Shown here piece after piece: positions 1 through 13,100 of a DNA stretch of 64,000 nt. Source of the stretch: Anoplolepis gracilipes (taxonomy: Eukaryota; Arthropoda; Insecta; Hymenoptera; Formicidae); contig NC_132971.1 of the NCBI RefSeq assembly GCF_047496725.1, forward strand, positions 13,202,501-13,266,500. Direction: 5' to 3'. Below the pieces are notes generated by a model, which did not search any database, was not told where the DNA came from, and saw only the letters and a program-made list of their open reading frames with translations. The stretch's first letter is position 1. Every line of letters begins with the position of its first letter. The position numbers and the translations under genes are program-made.

Positions 1-2443
1 AATATACCAAGAACTTTTCACAACTCTCGAGTTTATATTTTCAATTTTCATGAAAATAGAAAAGAAATGGAAATTATATAAAAATATTTATTTTTTTTTA
101 CAAAATATTACAAATCTTTTTTTTTTCAAATTCTTCAATTTAAAATTTCAATTATTTTGTATATATGTGTGAATAAGAAATTATATAAATATTTTAGAAA
201 AAAAATATATATACATATTGAGATTTTTAAAAAAATTATTTTTTCCTTATATCTCTGCGAAAACGGAAGGAATTTATTATATGCTCATGAAAAATATAGG
301 GAGATATAAAGATTATGTCGTTTTTACAGGCTCATTCGTTAAGACATTCGCGCCTTTTAATGCCAAGACTGTACACAACGGTTTTATGAAGGAGACGCAA
401 TATATATTGTGCGGAAGCAAAGAGTCCGCTCGTAAAATATGATGCGTATCTTCTTATTAGGAGTAAATTGTATCCTCATTACCTTGCTTGCACTTCTTCG
501 TAACGCCAGGCACTTCCCGGCTTGTTTTCGTTTTTATTGTTTATCGCGATCGGGTGGCACGACCAATCAGTGGCGCACCTGCAACGAGATCCTGCGACGA
601 TACTGATAACTATCGTGTCGCGATGCATTCGTATGCATTCAAGTCCCCATCGGAATGGCGTTTGTCGTACGTCTTGTACCGACCTGTTTACTATGTATGA
701 CATCTTGCAATCAATTTGCTTGTCCGTGACTTTACGACTCACCGTTGCAGCGAAGCTACGTGATCGCACGATGCATATGATGAACCGATCGTATAATTAT
801 CAGCTATTTTATAGACGATTCATTAAAATTAGATCAAGTTGTACGCTAGACGATGATTTTAATGGAATGGCATTTTTTGTGAGGCCAGATATAGTCTATT
901 TTTAAAAATCTAATGAGATTTATGTAGATATATATGTATATATATAAATAATATTTTTCTTTATTATGTTTAATTATGTAAATAGGGTAGATAGATTTAT
1001 TATTTCGCACTTTTCCGCAATAAGATTGTAAATCTGTGCCATTGAAAATATTATATATTATGTGCATATTACATATGCAATCTCTCACTTAAACTTTGCC
1101 AACTTTCACGTGGTAAGCATTCTGAACGTATAATTCTTGAGGCAATTATAGCGATGATAATTTTTGACGTGGTTAAAATTATTATGCTTCTTATATTTCA
1201 CACCTAATAAATTGGGTGAGAAATGTTACATGACAGCGCGATACAAATGCGGTGTCCGCGGCGCAAACATTCCGGCATATTTGAGTTCTATTTTAAATAA
1301 GATTATAAATTGAAAGCGATATATGTTGTCAGATTTTTATTTAACTATGTATATATTAGTATATGATATGAATGTTTGTGTTATATATGCAAGTATTGAT
1401 TACAGTGTATTAAGTCTTTGACTACTACTTGAGTGTTTCACTTTACGTATGTAAACGTGTTAATAATGATTATGATAAAAATATTATTTTTTTTGCATGT
1501 ATAAATCGATATTTAATGCCATAACTGGCTAATTTGCATCAGTTGTTTTTGAATTAATATATGTATATACATATATACACCTAATATTTTATAATATTCT
1601 CATCAATGTAATAGATTTAAGATAAAGGTTAATGAATTTTGTTTAACATTTATATAAATATGTATATAAAATTTTCTATTTTAGATTTTAATGTCATAAT
1701 TATTATTTTTAATTTATACAGATTAATTTATAGAAAAATGAGGCTATAATATTTTAAGCTATTGTTCAACTTTTTTTAATCTCTATTATTGTTGCCTATA
1801 AAATGGGTTCTTCCCACTGTCGTATGTGTCAGATCACTGTGCCGAGTCTCGTTTGCACTCCCATCTTTTCTGCGACGAGAAGGAGGATGAGAGACCATGG
1901 TAAAAGCTGCCTTTGGCGGTGTGATTATTCATTGAGACGTTGATTGCGTGCGTGACACACATATACATGCATATAACGGCCCTGCCATCGATACTTTCAG
2001 TCACCGACCGTCCGGTTGAATTTCGGCTTCTACTTTTTAAGAGAGAGAGATGATAAACCTTTTTAAATTGCGACCGCATGAAGTAATCTCACTGCAAATG
2101 CACTTTTATATTTTTGTCTCTTAAAATCTCAAACAGCTTATGAATAAAGTATTGCAATTTGTCTCCGATGACCAATGACTAGTAACGATCGTTGGTGGAA
2201 CACGTTCTATCAATCACTGGCTCTCGCGATTTATACATAGTAATATTAAGCCCGCGACGTTTAAAATTAAGTCTCCGGTGAATCAATCTTTAGCAGACAA
2301 AAGTATCATACTTGTGTGTGTTAACATTGGCGCGCGCGCTATCTACGCTTTAGATTTTATTTATAATCGAAGCTTCGTCGATAAATCTCATCTCACATAA
2401 TATTCCTACATCTCATCTCCCGGTATCTTCCTGTTGATTGATA

Positions 2444-2480
2444 GCGTGCTGTCAACTTCGCGTTCAACTTGACAGCACGC
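2444..2480. repeat. Perfect 12-base-pair hairpin
   Basis: GCGTGCTGTCAA (2444-2455) and TTGACAGCACGC (2469-2480) pair perfectly around a 13-base loop. The stem is GC-rich in an AT-rich stretch. It is shorter than a typical pre-miRNA stem. Confidence 0.6.
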
Positions 2481-5267
2481 GCCTGTGTAGCATCGAAGAA
2501 TTCGATTCGACGAGCGATTCGATCATCTGAGTTTCTCTAGGACTGATTGTGAGTCAGAGTACGATACGAGAGTCGCAAGAAAATGTGTGCGATTAACAGT
2601 TACCATTTATTGATATATATGGTACACAAATGTCATGTAGCAAATATCAGTATGGAACAAGTTACATTGTCGTTTATAAGATTACAAATATAATAAGATT
2701 TACAATTTGATATCTTAATCAAATCAAGATTTATATAATTGAAAGAATAATACAGATTAATAATCATTTAATTTCTAACGTTAATCCCCGATTGTTTATA
2801 TAATTGAATATTATTGAAATAATTTTTATCAAATTTTATTATGTCGGTACAAAAAATTGCATTTTTTTAAAAATATGACGCTGTTGATAAATATTCCTTA
2901 ATCTTACTAAAATTATATGTACATATAAAAATATGATAGATTACACGTAATAATTATAACGATTATATATTATTAATGTCATATATGTAGATGTAGATTA
3001 TGTATCTCTTCCTTCATTTGTCATTCGCGATACGTGTTACGACTTAATATCTAAATTATCACGTCAGTCAAAATCGATCGTACCGACAGCCATTCGCACG
3101 CATTTTACGTTACGTTCAATTGACAGGGTATACGTCGTGTGAAACGGAAATCAAGCTTTGAATGATAGCGAATCGCGGATTCTCGCGTGGGCGACCTGCC
3201 CTGGTGTAGAGTCATTAATCCTGGCCGAGTGTACAGAGTCGGAGAAACAAACCTCTTGTCCCGTAGAGTGAGATGGTATCAACGTCAAAATACGAAAAAT
3301 AGTCGGACGAATAAATCGCGCGTCGAAACTGACACTGCACGGTCCCTCTCTCGACGAATATATCGGTACCTCGCTTCTCTCGACTCTGTTCTCTATTGAC
3401 AATCGATCCTTTCCGACTCCACGGGACGCCACGATGTTATAAAGTTCTTTCTTGGATGAATTTCAAAAGGAAACGTTTTATACCTACATCACTGCGTGTT
3501 TTATGACCGTCGAATTTATTATTATTTTATGATTCACAATCTTACTGATTGACTGCGAGAAGCGTTTGATGTTATCTTATAATTAATCTTTAATTATATA
3601 AATGAAATATTCTATCAATTACATACATCTTAATCATTTTCAATGGACTGCTTTGTGTTTCGACACACATTTATCACCGTTGTTTATCCTTTATGGCAAT
3701 AACGAATAATTTGTAACGTATCTCAGTCTTATCCTCGATTTCAGTTAACTGAAACCTAAACTTGTGTCTATCATAAACAGTTAATACATAAGCTGCTGAA
3801 CATTCATGGGTTAATTGATTATGTATAGATCTAACGCTTTTACAGATGTATAACTAGAAATTAGGTGTTAATTTTGCTCGTTAGATTGCAGTCGAGGGGC
3901 ATCTCGTCGAATATTTGTGCTGCATCCAGCGTGAATACGCACGTGCGTCACGCGGACGAAGATAAATTACGGAGCTACTCGTCGAGGGCGAAACTTTCAA
4001 TTAATCCCGCTTTGAATATCAGCGGCGAGTCTCTCTGTCGACAAATCGGCGGCCGCGCAATTCGCTTTTTAATCAATCTCGGGCATCTCGAAAATTCAAA
4101 TTAACTGTACGTCGAACTTGAAGATTTGAATCGAGCGCGTCCTCTGAATTAAACCGACTTGCCGCGAGAATTACATATCCATTCGCGCTTTAGCAGCCCG
4201 TATACGAATGGAGTGTCGAAGTATTTCAATTTACGGCTATTTTTACGAATTTGCGAAGAAAACCGCAAAACCTCGACGCGTCAAGCATGACGTGTTAATT
4301 CGCAAGGTAAATAAACGATTGGTTCGTTCATACGAAAGTAGCATCATGAACCGCTTCGCGCTGATAGTCCTGTCATCGTGGGTAAAAATTCGGGTCTCGA
4401 CAGCCCTCCGAGCTAAGTCAACCTGTGTTCCTGGTTCGACGTCCTCTTTTCTTTCCGTTCGCCGACTCGAGCCGTGCGAGCCACGAATCTGGGACGATAA
4501 AACGAGGCTCGCGTCTCGAAACTCAAACGAGGCGGTGTCGTAAAACGCAGGTTTTGGGAAGGTGCTTCGTCGTTATTGCGACGAAGATCTTCATCGCGTG
4601 GCGAGAGGAAGCAGCGAATCATCATGCTCCGTATCTCGCTCCGACATATCTGTCTGAATAAAAGTAGCCTCGCGTGGCAAAAACTCGGGATACTTTCGAT
4701 CGAATTAACTCTCGGTTTACTTTCGTATGTGTACGCCCAGATAATTAAGCGAAGAACGAAGATACTTGTGTGACTAGGCCGACGATATCTTTTTTTTTTT
4801 TTTTTATCGATGAGGCAATATAGAATGTGTGATGTGCATCATGGGTAGTAATTTATCTATATATTTAATTCAATTGAGATTTCGATACTTTGTGATCGAA
4901 TTCGGTTCAAATTTTTTTGGGAGATGCAATTGTTATATTTTGACAGAAAAAAATTATTAATTAACATTGAAATTATATTAAAGGTTTATATTTTATCGCT
5001 AAACAAAATTTTCATCATTGTAAATACATTTTTAAAAAAGTATTGAAATCTTTCAATCTAAAGAATATTATATAATATTATTTTAATGTTATAGACGTAT
5101 CTTTTACACTTCATGTACATCGTTAAAACGGTTCTCCTATCAAATAATCAATACCGAAGATATACAGAAACTGTTTGTACGTCACCGACGACGCGTTTAT
5201 CCGAAAGGCATCAACCTTTTCAACCTTCCTGCGCATATTATGGGCCAAAAGCGGTCACCACTCCCAC

Positions 5268-5302
5268 ATATATACATACATACATACATACATACATACA
5301 TA
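5268..5302. repeat. CATA microsatellite
   Basis: About eight copies of CATA/ATAC. It creates spurious open frames (THIHTYIHT) on both strands. Confidence 0.9.
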
Positions 5303-5751
5303 CTTATCCGCGTCATTCTCTCCTCTAAACGTAAAGCACACGGTGTCGGTGTAATTGGCCGACGTTGTAAGCCGGCGGAGTCACATAACGACAATCACAG
5401 AGCCCGTGCTATCGAATCGAACACGTCGCGCGTTTTCCATAAGCGATAAGCGATATCCACGTGCGCGTGAGAAGATGCACCACGCGGAAGCGTTTCAGTA
5501 GAGAGCCACACGACGGAACCTAAATACCTATCGCCCGTTAGGCGTGCACGCTCGCGCGCGCGTGGAGGCGAGATAAAACGCACGCGGTCCACGTCGAGGT
5601 CGCGGCGCGTGAGATCGCTGCATGTTACGATGGAGAAAAGGAGGTGGAGGAAGACGAGGCTCTCTCATGGTGCAACGTTCGTTTGCACGCTCTCGCACCT
5701 GACTCACCTTCTCGCCGCACATATACACGCGCGCGCACACGTGTTTACGGT

Positions 5752-5850
5752 ATTTGATCGTCGTTCACTTAGCACGGCCCAGTGACCCGTATAACCTAAG
5801 GTCTGCTTATGATCGAGAAGATTTTCGTGTATTTTTCCCTTAACAGGATG
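5752..5850 (-). pseudogene. Candidate exon-like segment (copy B), related to copy A
   Basis: The minus-strand frame reads KGKIHENLLDHKQTLGYTGH then WAVLSE. It matches copy A over about 60 bases, including the identical block GGTCACTGGGCC. The donor position is degraded (CTAAGTGAAC instead of TTAGGTGAGT), so it may be a dead copy, a weak alternative exon, or chance similarity of a repeat. A ccatcctgttaag acceptor could precede it. Confidence 0.25.
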
Positions 5851-6754
5851 GTATAGGAGATCCCGTGTTGCATCTCATGGGGATCATCTCGGTAGTAATA
5901 GTGCGAATCGTCTTCGATAACGATATTCAAATCAGTGTGATTTTTTTTTTCAATGTGTGAATGCTTCATTACTTTCTTCCACTTCATGTCCGACACATAT
6001 CGACCTATGTCGAATATTAAAATTCGCATACAGTATCAATTGAGAATTTAGAATAATAGATCTTAATCCTTGTAATTTTTTTTTCGTTGCGAATGTTTAT
6101 TATTTCACGCGTGTCTCTGTAAAATCTAAGGAGAATAACTTGGAACTTAGATGTAATATGTTGTTATTGTTATTTCAAAATTAATAATAATTGTATTTTT
6201 TGCTCAGAAAAAACAATGTGAAAAATTACATTTTAATAAATTAGAAACTTGAAAAGTCAATGCAAATCATTCAAGTGTCAAGAAATATATTTTATTTGCA
6301 AAGAAAAGAGCAAAAAGGAAGGAAGGAAGGAAATAAGAAATATATTACGATAATAATGAGGTGTCCATCGCGTGTTTCGCTTTTTATGATTCCGGAATGC
6401 GTGCAGTCCGTGGTGCACGATGTCGAGAATGATTTCCTCCGCTAATGGCGATGTATGCAACTCTAGCGTGATGATTTACAGCAATAATTTTGCAACAGAC
6501 GCGAAATGCACGTTTTGCTTTCGCGCGCGATTTAGTTTTTACTTCCCACGTCAGTACCTCACGCACGTGCTGCTCGATAATCGATACCTACTTTGGATCG
6601 ATATAATATGTGTTGGTGGCCTCGTGCTTCTCTGATAGAATTTGCGTGCCGAAAAATTCGTAATTGGGTTAAGCGTCACGCTTCGGTTGCATCACGAGAT
6701 GAAATATTCATATGCGCTTGTTAAATACTGGCGACTTTAATGCATATAATTTCC

Positions 6755-6758
<4 letters not shown>

Positions 6759-6790
<32 letters not shown>
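6759..6790. repeat. GA microsatellite
   Basis: About 15 copies of GA, uninterrupted. Confidence 0.9.
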
Positions 6791-6794
<4 letters not shown>

Positions 6795-7494
6795 ATTCTA
6801 TAATCTTTTTATAGCGCCGGCACGCGAGTGTGTACATTAGTTAGCGCGTGATTTAACTTTCATTTCCCACGTTTGCCTCACCAATCGATAACTCAATGTT
6901 TGAAGACGAGAAGTTGCAGAAACATCAATGCTCGTCTGATATATTTGCATCGGTGAAAGAATACCCAAACTCGTACGGAGGAATAATTATCATTAATCAA
7001 CATTTTATGATATTTTTACTTTTAAATTCAAAACTATTTTTTAATGGAGTTTAAGATTTTTTTTTATATTATTTGTTGCGTGCGCAGATTATTTTTTATT
7101 TTTTCATATTAATTTAATTAACTTAATTAATCTTTTTATTTTTTTATTATTTTGTAAACCAAGGATATGACATTTTTTATAATTTTCTCAATATCTTTTA
7201 CTATCGTCACATAAAACATGCGCGCTCGGCTAAATTTAAACATTCGGGCACAAGACATTAATCCACCTCTAATCTATACAATGCACATCCGCGTGTCCGT
7301 TTCTCGCATATTTACCTAGAAATCGGTGGCGTGTGCGTGCTTCTCGGGCACGATCTATGCGTGAGATAAATCCTACCGTATAAGATCAAAGTCGATACGC
7401 GAAATTTGCTACTCGCTTCTATATCACCATCCCACAAATGGGGTTTGCGCATTCGAAAGACCCGCGTGTTGTAGAGCCGTATGCACGACATTCG

Positions 7495-7690
7495 ATCGTC
7501 GACTCACCTAACGCGGCCCAGTGACCCAAATAAAACACTGTTTGCTTATGATCGAAGCGGTTTCCGTTTCTCCTCGGGCCCAATCGTGTTCTTTGGCGAG
7601 GTCTACCGGCAGAGGCGGTGTCGCTTTCTTCCTCGCTTCTCTGATGATCATCCATACTTACTTCATATCTACAAAAATAATGAACGTAAT
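7495..7690 (-). CDS. Candidate exon (copy A) of an unidentified minus-strand gene
   Basis: On the minus strand a ttatttttgtag acceptor near 7680 is followed by a frame reading SMDDHQRSEEESDTASAGRP, a basic stretch, then NRFDHKQTVFYLGHWAALG, ending at a strong GTGAGT after TTAG near 7511. A related segment lies at 5760-5850. Differences between the two sit mostly at third codon positions or are conservative, which favours a coding origin. An ATG (SMDDH) inside could make it a first exon. No family is recognised and no partner exons were found. It lies in presumed intron of the RhoGEF, antisense to it. Confidence 0.3.
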
Positions 7691-7699
7691 CAATAAAGT

Positions 7700-10015
7700 C
7701 CATATTTAATCCGATTTTGATTGTAATCTCGATAATGTATTTAGGTATCTTTCAATATCAGATATAATATCAGATACTGCTTTTCAGTCTTTTTATGAGA
7801 ACTTTTAAGACTGCAGAAAGGTGGTAATTAACTTGTAAGACTATATTTTATCTTAAAAAGAAAAATATTGAATTGTTTTTTTTTTTTTTTTTTATTTTTT
7901 TTAATAATATTTCAAATTGATAATGTTCTTATGTACAAAGAGAGCTTGATTTAATTTTAGTCACGGCCTTTTATAACAAAGTTTTCTTTTATTACTCTCT
8001 CTCTTTTTTCTCTCTCGATTTTCCTGGTTCGTCCCCTTAGCAATGCGTTCTACTTCGCTGCCGTTAATTAACCCCGCATATTTTTTGCCCGCTGGTACGT
8101 CATGACACGTCGATTAGCCATTTATCACGCACGACGTACACATAGAGAGGCGGTCTAATTATCTGCAAGATCTTCGATGTACGCGTCGTACTTGTAGATT
8201 CCTTCGAGAAGACACGCTTCGGCCTTCAATGGCATGCGTGTGACAAGTGAAACTATTGCGACGAGGAAGCGCAAAGTGGCGGGGATCGAGCTAGATCATA
8301 TATGCGATCATATATGAGCTACATAAATCGGATATGAGGTTAACTTTTAGTTTAAAAAAAAAGATAAATGTATCAAATTAAATAAAATGGAATTTATCTT
8401 ATTTCTTGATCAATTTTTATTCTGTGTAACTAAGAATAATTATTATATGATGATAATTATCGATAGCTGTTATTTAGAATATTTTGATGTATTTAAATCT
8501 AGAGTTTACAATATTTATAATGCTGCAAATTAAAAACTTTTAATTACTCTGCTTCGTGTAAATTTGTGATTTATAATTTTTTGATTCAAATGCATAATCC
8601 AGAGATAGAAAGATATATCTATAATATATTTTAACATTTTATTGAATCTATTATATTCTGTAATTTTTTGTCTGTCCAACACTATAAATGTATATCGTTC
8701 GAATCGTACAGACGATTAATATGTTGACCAAACAAGCATTAAGTCATCATAAGTCATGAGCAATAATTCCTCCACCGATACGTCCACCGTTTGTTTGAGG
8801 GTTCTGGAGCATGACGGAAAATGTAGCAATACTGAGCGAGAGCACGCGTTCGATATGGCTCGATCGTTATCAAAGAATAATTCCTGTCCTGCCATCACGA
8901 TTATGTCATAATGAGGATCGTGCGATTGCATAACGAGAGATATCGCGAGCATCGGTAGAGATTCTCTTGCAGAGGAATTGCGTAAGGCATGACTAATCAC
9001 AACGGGAGTCATCGATCGGTGGCAAGTTACTGTGTTATATTATATCTACATTGAAATGGAACGACACATATATATCTTTCATAATCCACGGATGTGTGTA
9101 TCCCATACTAACTGCCATAAATAACTCTCCTGCGGCTGCTGCCAAGTCAGGGACAGCCGCACCGGAGAGCCTTAATTATCCGGCGAATTCGGATGCGCGG
9201 CGATTATTCACTGTCCAGCTGTACTAAATACCGACACAACGTTCTCACCACGTCGAGCGAAAATTGTGTGCGTCTCGTTTTACGAGAATGGTCTCGCGTT
9301 TTAACCGTTGCTCCATATCAGTCCATCGTTTTATAAGAGCTCCATTTCCCCCCCCCCCAATACTTAAATTACGTTCGATGTTAACGATACTAACATAGCG
9401 GATATAGCTATTAAAAGAGAAATAAAATGCGCTTTCGACTCGCGAACGTTAAATGTATTCAAAAGAAAATTTGGAAATTTTTGAGAAAGTACAAAAGGGA
9501 TTATTATTATGTGCATTATTATTATGTGTAGGATCTCGTCAATTTTTTCAGGACCGGTTACGCTTTAAAATATCATTTGATGTGCATTGAGTTTTGTCTT
9601 CAACTTACTTGACAGCTCGTTCAAGAATACGGAAGCAAAGCAAGCGAAATAAAGTGCGAATGAAAGGCAGACCATTAACTGACAACTACATTTCTTTGCT
9701 TGTCATTTCATCGCTTTTATTTCCGAAACTAAACGTCGAAGAAAGTAATAAGATAGAAATGATTCAGGCTTGAATTAAATATCTCTGAATGTACTTCCTC
9801 TTACTTTCTATTTTGAAAATTATCAGATCAAAATTATCAGTGTTTGTCAATCATTTAACATTGTATATTGTGTATGGTTTTACTAACTAAATTTTTTTAA
9901 ATTCTCTATTAATTTAATTTTAAAAATTGTTACTAATCTTTGATTACTATTATATAATATTGGACAGAGATCAAGAATATTGTTCTCTAATATTTGACTT
10001 TGTTTTTAATTACAG
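7700..10015. other. Presumed intron before the 10016 exon
   Basis: AT-rich with a poly-T run at 7879-7891, an 11-C run at 9348-9358 and the hairpin at 9125. A 98-codon minus frame at 8716-9012 shows no family resemblance. Confidence 0.45.
9125..9169. repeat. GC-rich hairpin with a two-base bulge
   Basis: CTCTCC TGCGGCTG pairs with CAGCCGCA (CC bulge) GGAGAG, 14 base pairs around a 15-base loop. It is set in a short GC-rich island at 9120-9250 of unknown role. Confidence 0.5.
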
Positions 10016-10141
10016 ATATTGTCGTGGCTCTGCAAGAAAGGCGAGGACATTCTGTCGAAGCACGCACAGCACATAGCGACAAACTTGGCGTCAGCGCGGC
10101 TTCACGAGCGCGACTTCGAGAAATTTTATTTCACGTCGATG
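10016..10141 (+). CDS. PLEKHG4: RhoGEF internal exon, upstream-promoter isoform only
   Basis: A 126-base exon, phase 0 at both ends, follows a ttacag acceptor and precedes a gtaagt donor. It encodes 42 residues beginning ILSWLCKKGEDILSKHAQH and ending FYFTSM, an amphipathic helical stretch like the spectrin-like region of puratrophin-1. It reads in frame into the exon at 51585 (SM then RHLDKGSDLAE), skipping about 41 kb that includes the alternative first exon. There is no start codon, so more 5' exons are needed. Confidence 0.8.
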
Positions 10142-13100
10142 GTAAGTAACGCTTGCGTTGATTGTCCCGTAGCGGTTAATGGAATTAAAAGGAGAGTCCC
10201 AAGAATTGAGTCGCTCTCCTAAGAGACGATTTCACTTTTTTTCGCGACCCATTGAGCCGCCCGTCACGCTTCGATGCGAAAGAAATTCCGTCGAGGACTC
10301 AAAAGGCGATTGCAATAAGCGCGAGATAATAAAAGATTCCTTTGTGACAGGCGAACTGTTGCAAAGACCCCTGCCAAGTGTACGCGCACTCTTCCACGTT
10401 TTTTTTTATTTATCAGCCAACTGAGTGAACGACTAACGCGGAAGAAGTCGTGGCGAAACCGAAAGAGAAGGAGATGAAAATGATTATTTCTCTTACACCT
10501 GTAGACTTAATATGGCCAGATCGAAAGCGCTTCCTTCAAATATACAGAATAGAGGACATTAAAAGACAGGAGCGATGAAGACGTCCATCCCGAGACAACT
10601 TTGGCTATATTTGTTCCTGCGGAATGTTGTGCAAATTAAAAGTAACTGCAGGATAGAGGGAAGGATTTTACTCCGTCGCGTTTGGATTAATCTCTCTCTG
10701 GTTAATTCGTGGAAGTAAAGTGTGCTTGAAGACGATGATCTTTATGAGATGTGCCCGGCCATTCGTTTGCGTTAATTATCACTGTTCCTTGAAGGCGGTG
10801 CCACGTGATTTATGATACGTGCATTGTCAGCGTATAACATGATACTTGTTTAAAAAATATAAAATATAACCGACGTGATTTCGTTCGGCGATTCATTTAT
10901 ATGCCAATTTGTAGTATGCAAATTGTCAGGTACATGCATGGTTTGTTTCTAACAAAAAAAAAAAAAAAAATAAACACTTCAAATATTTTATTGGAAATGT
11001 TTTCAAAAATTATCACAGACGCTTCCAATTTTTTTTATATCTCGCTCGAGTAAGGTAGCTGTCCCAGTTATAAATCATTTAAGATTGATGACTACAATTT
11101 TTTTTATGTTTAGAAAAAGGAGTATAATAAGTCGAATATATATTTTATATAATAATTCTCTGAACTTTTGCTATCATATTTAATTAAAATAAAAAGATTT
11201 TTATTTGTATATAAAATAATTATTTAAATTTTAATAACCGTCTATTGATGACCCAGTTGTAAGTCACTTATAATCTTTTTGTTCCAATTGCAATGCGAAA
11301 CAATATATCTCTTATTTTGCAGAGAAATATAAACTTATTTTATTTACAAAATACTACTATTGACATTTACACTGCAGATTAAACAAAAATATTGCCAGTT
11401 AAAAATTGTTTAAAAAATTTTTTTGCAATATTATAGTTAAGTTAAAAATGTGATATTTTACTAATAGATGGTGTAATAATGTTTCTTTTTAAATATGTTT
11501 AATGATTAGTTATAATAAATATGTTAAATAATTAATTGTTTAATAAAATATATTAAAAAGCAAGAGAAACTTACTATTGGAATATGACTTACAACTGGGA
11601 CAGTTACCTTAATTACATTCATTTAAATTGTTTCATTACTTAAAATTAGAATAATAAAGTGTTATAATAACAAAATAATTTAGTATTAACTCCTTCATAT
11701 TGTTATTTTTTCTAAGAAAATAAAAGATATAATTTTTAGAATAATTTTTAAAATCAATACTGAGAAAAACTAAGTCAGATACAGATTTTTTAAAATCCAA
11801 TTGTAAATAATCAATGCACTGATAAATATGATAACCGTGCAACAGATCACTGTATTATCTACCTATCTATTTACTTGCTTAGCCTGTAAGTTAGATACCT
11901 AACCACCTAACTATACAAACCTGATCTTTCTACTCAGTCGATAATAGATTTTTTTTTATAACATTTCGAATATATATCTAAATCTATTTTTTTAAAACAT
12001 ATTTTCATACTAAAATAATTTTATAATTCTGTAAAAATTATTTGGAATTAGCAACAATTATCGATTTATGTCAGGATTCTCTCTGTGATCGGTAAGTCAA
12101 TCGACTAATCGCGTGGCGCCGTCTGCTGAGATTTGCTTCGAATGTTTCACAAACCGACATAGTTCTTCGCGACTTACCGAGCGTGGCGCGTAAATTAGAA
12201 TAGTTTGAGAAACTGTAGGTGCACCGTAAATAGCGATAATTATTTTCCTCTTAACATCCGCCACCTAGTTAATTAGAATCTCTCCAAGGCTGTGTAATGA
12301 ACCGATCCGGTCGTGATCATTAATTTAAAAACATAGGAGCCGTCTTGGATATAAGTTCCGCAATTAGAGTCGTATATCTACTACCAGTTAAGGAGAATTG
12401 ATTAACACTCTCACAGCGAGTGAAACTTGAATCTCCATTAACAAAGTGCGTACCGATGTCTTTTCTTATCAATCGATAGCAAGACAACGATTTATATCCG
12501 CGAGGGCTTGCTTCCGTTCTTTGATAATGAATATTGATGGACCTTCTGCTCTCAACCTGTAAACTGACGGTTTTCTCGTGATTTCTCGAAACTTTCTCAA
12601 AGTTATCAATACTATATGATTTTTCCCGAACATTTTTTAATTCTCCTTCGGCGATTAATTGGAATCATCAAGTTGCAATTAATTTGTCGTAAATTCTTTT
12701 CTCTTATATATTAATTATTTGCGCAGAAAGTACATTTCTTTAATTCCCTCATAATTGCAATTTTATTTTAATAGAAATAACGTAAAGTGAAAGTATGTGT
12801 TTAATTTGTCGACACAATAATTATTAATATTCGTACTCATACAATCGCATTGCAGGTAAACTCGATAATATTCAAAGGATAATGAAAAAATAAAATAAAA
12901 ACTCTGCGATCAGACAGAATACATTTTCGTTAGGTTAATTACACGCGATTACGTGAAATTTTGGAGTAGTAATTAAACGGGAACGATCGTATTAACGTTA
13001 TGCTATGGAACGTTACGCGACGAGTCACAATTTAGCGCGATAATAACACGTTGGCCCTCGACCGGTCTCTCACGTCGTGGAAAATTTATTGCGAACGAAA

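Larger units (their letters stand above)
1..5740. other. Presumed intron, no gene recognised
   Basis: AT-rich sequence with GC-richer patches at 480-790, 3150-3430, 3880-4660 and 5430-5740. Short frames occur on both strands without recognisable protein, conserved splice structure or domain. Apart from the hairpin at 2444 and the CATA repeat nothing was identified. Distant RhoGEF 5' exons could hide here. Confidence 0.4.

Noticed and set aside
5240..5449. Frames through the CATA repeat
   Set aside because: Repetitive THIHTYIHT peptide produced by a microsatellite.
5752..7560. Structured RNA in the duplicated pair
   Set aside because: The outer stem TTCGATC/GATCGAA and inner CAGTG/CACTG of copy A are not preserved by compensatory changes in copy B; the coding reading explains the differences better.
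8716..9012. 98-codon minus-strand ORF
   Set aside because: Unlike any known family; no splice sites match and the frame is ordinary for the local composition.
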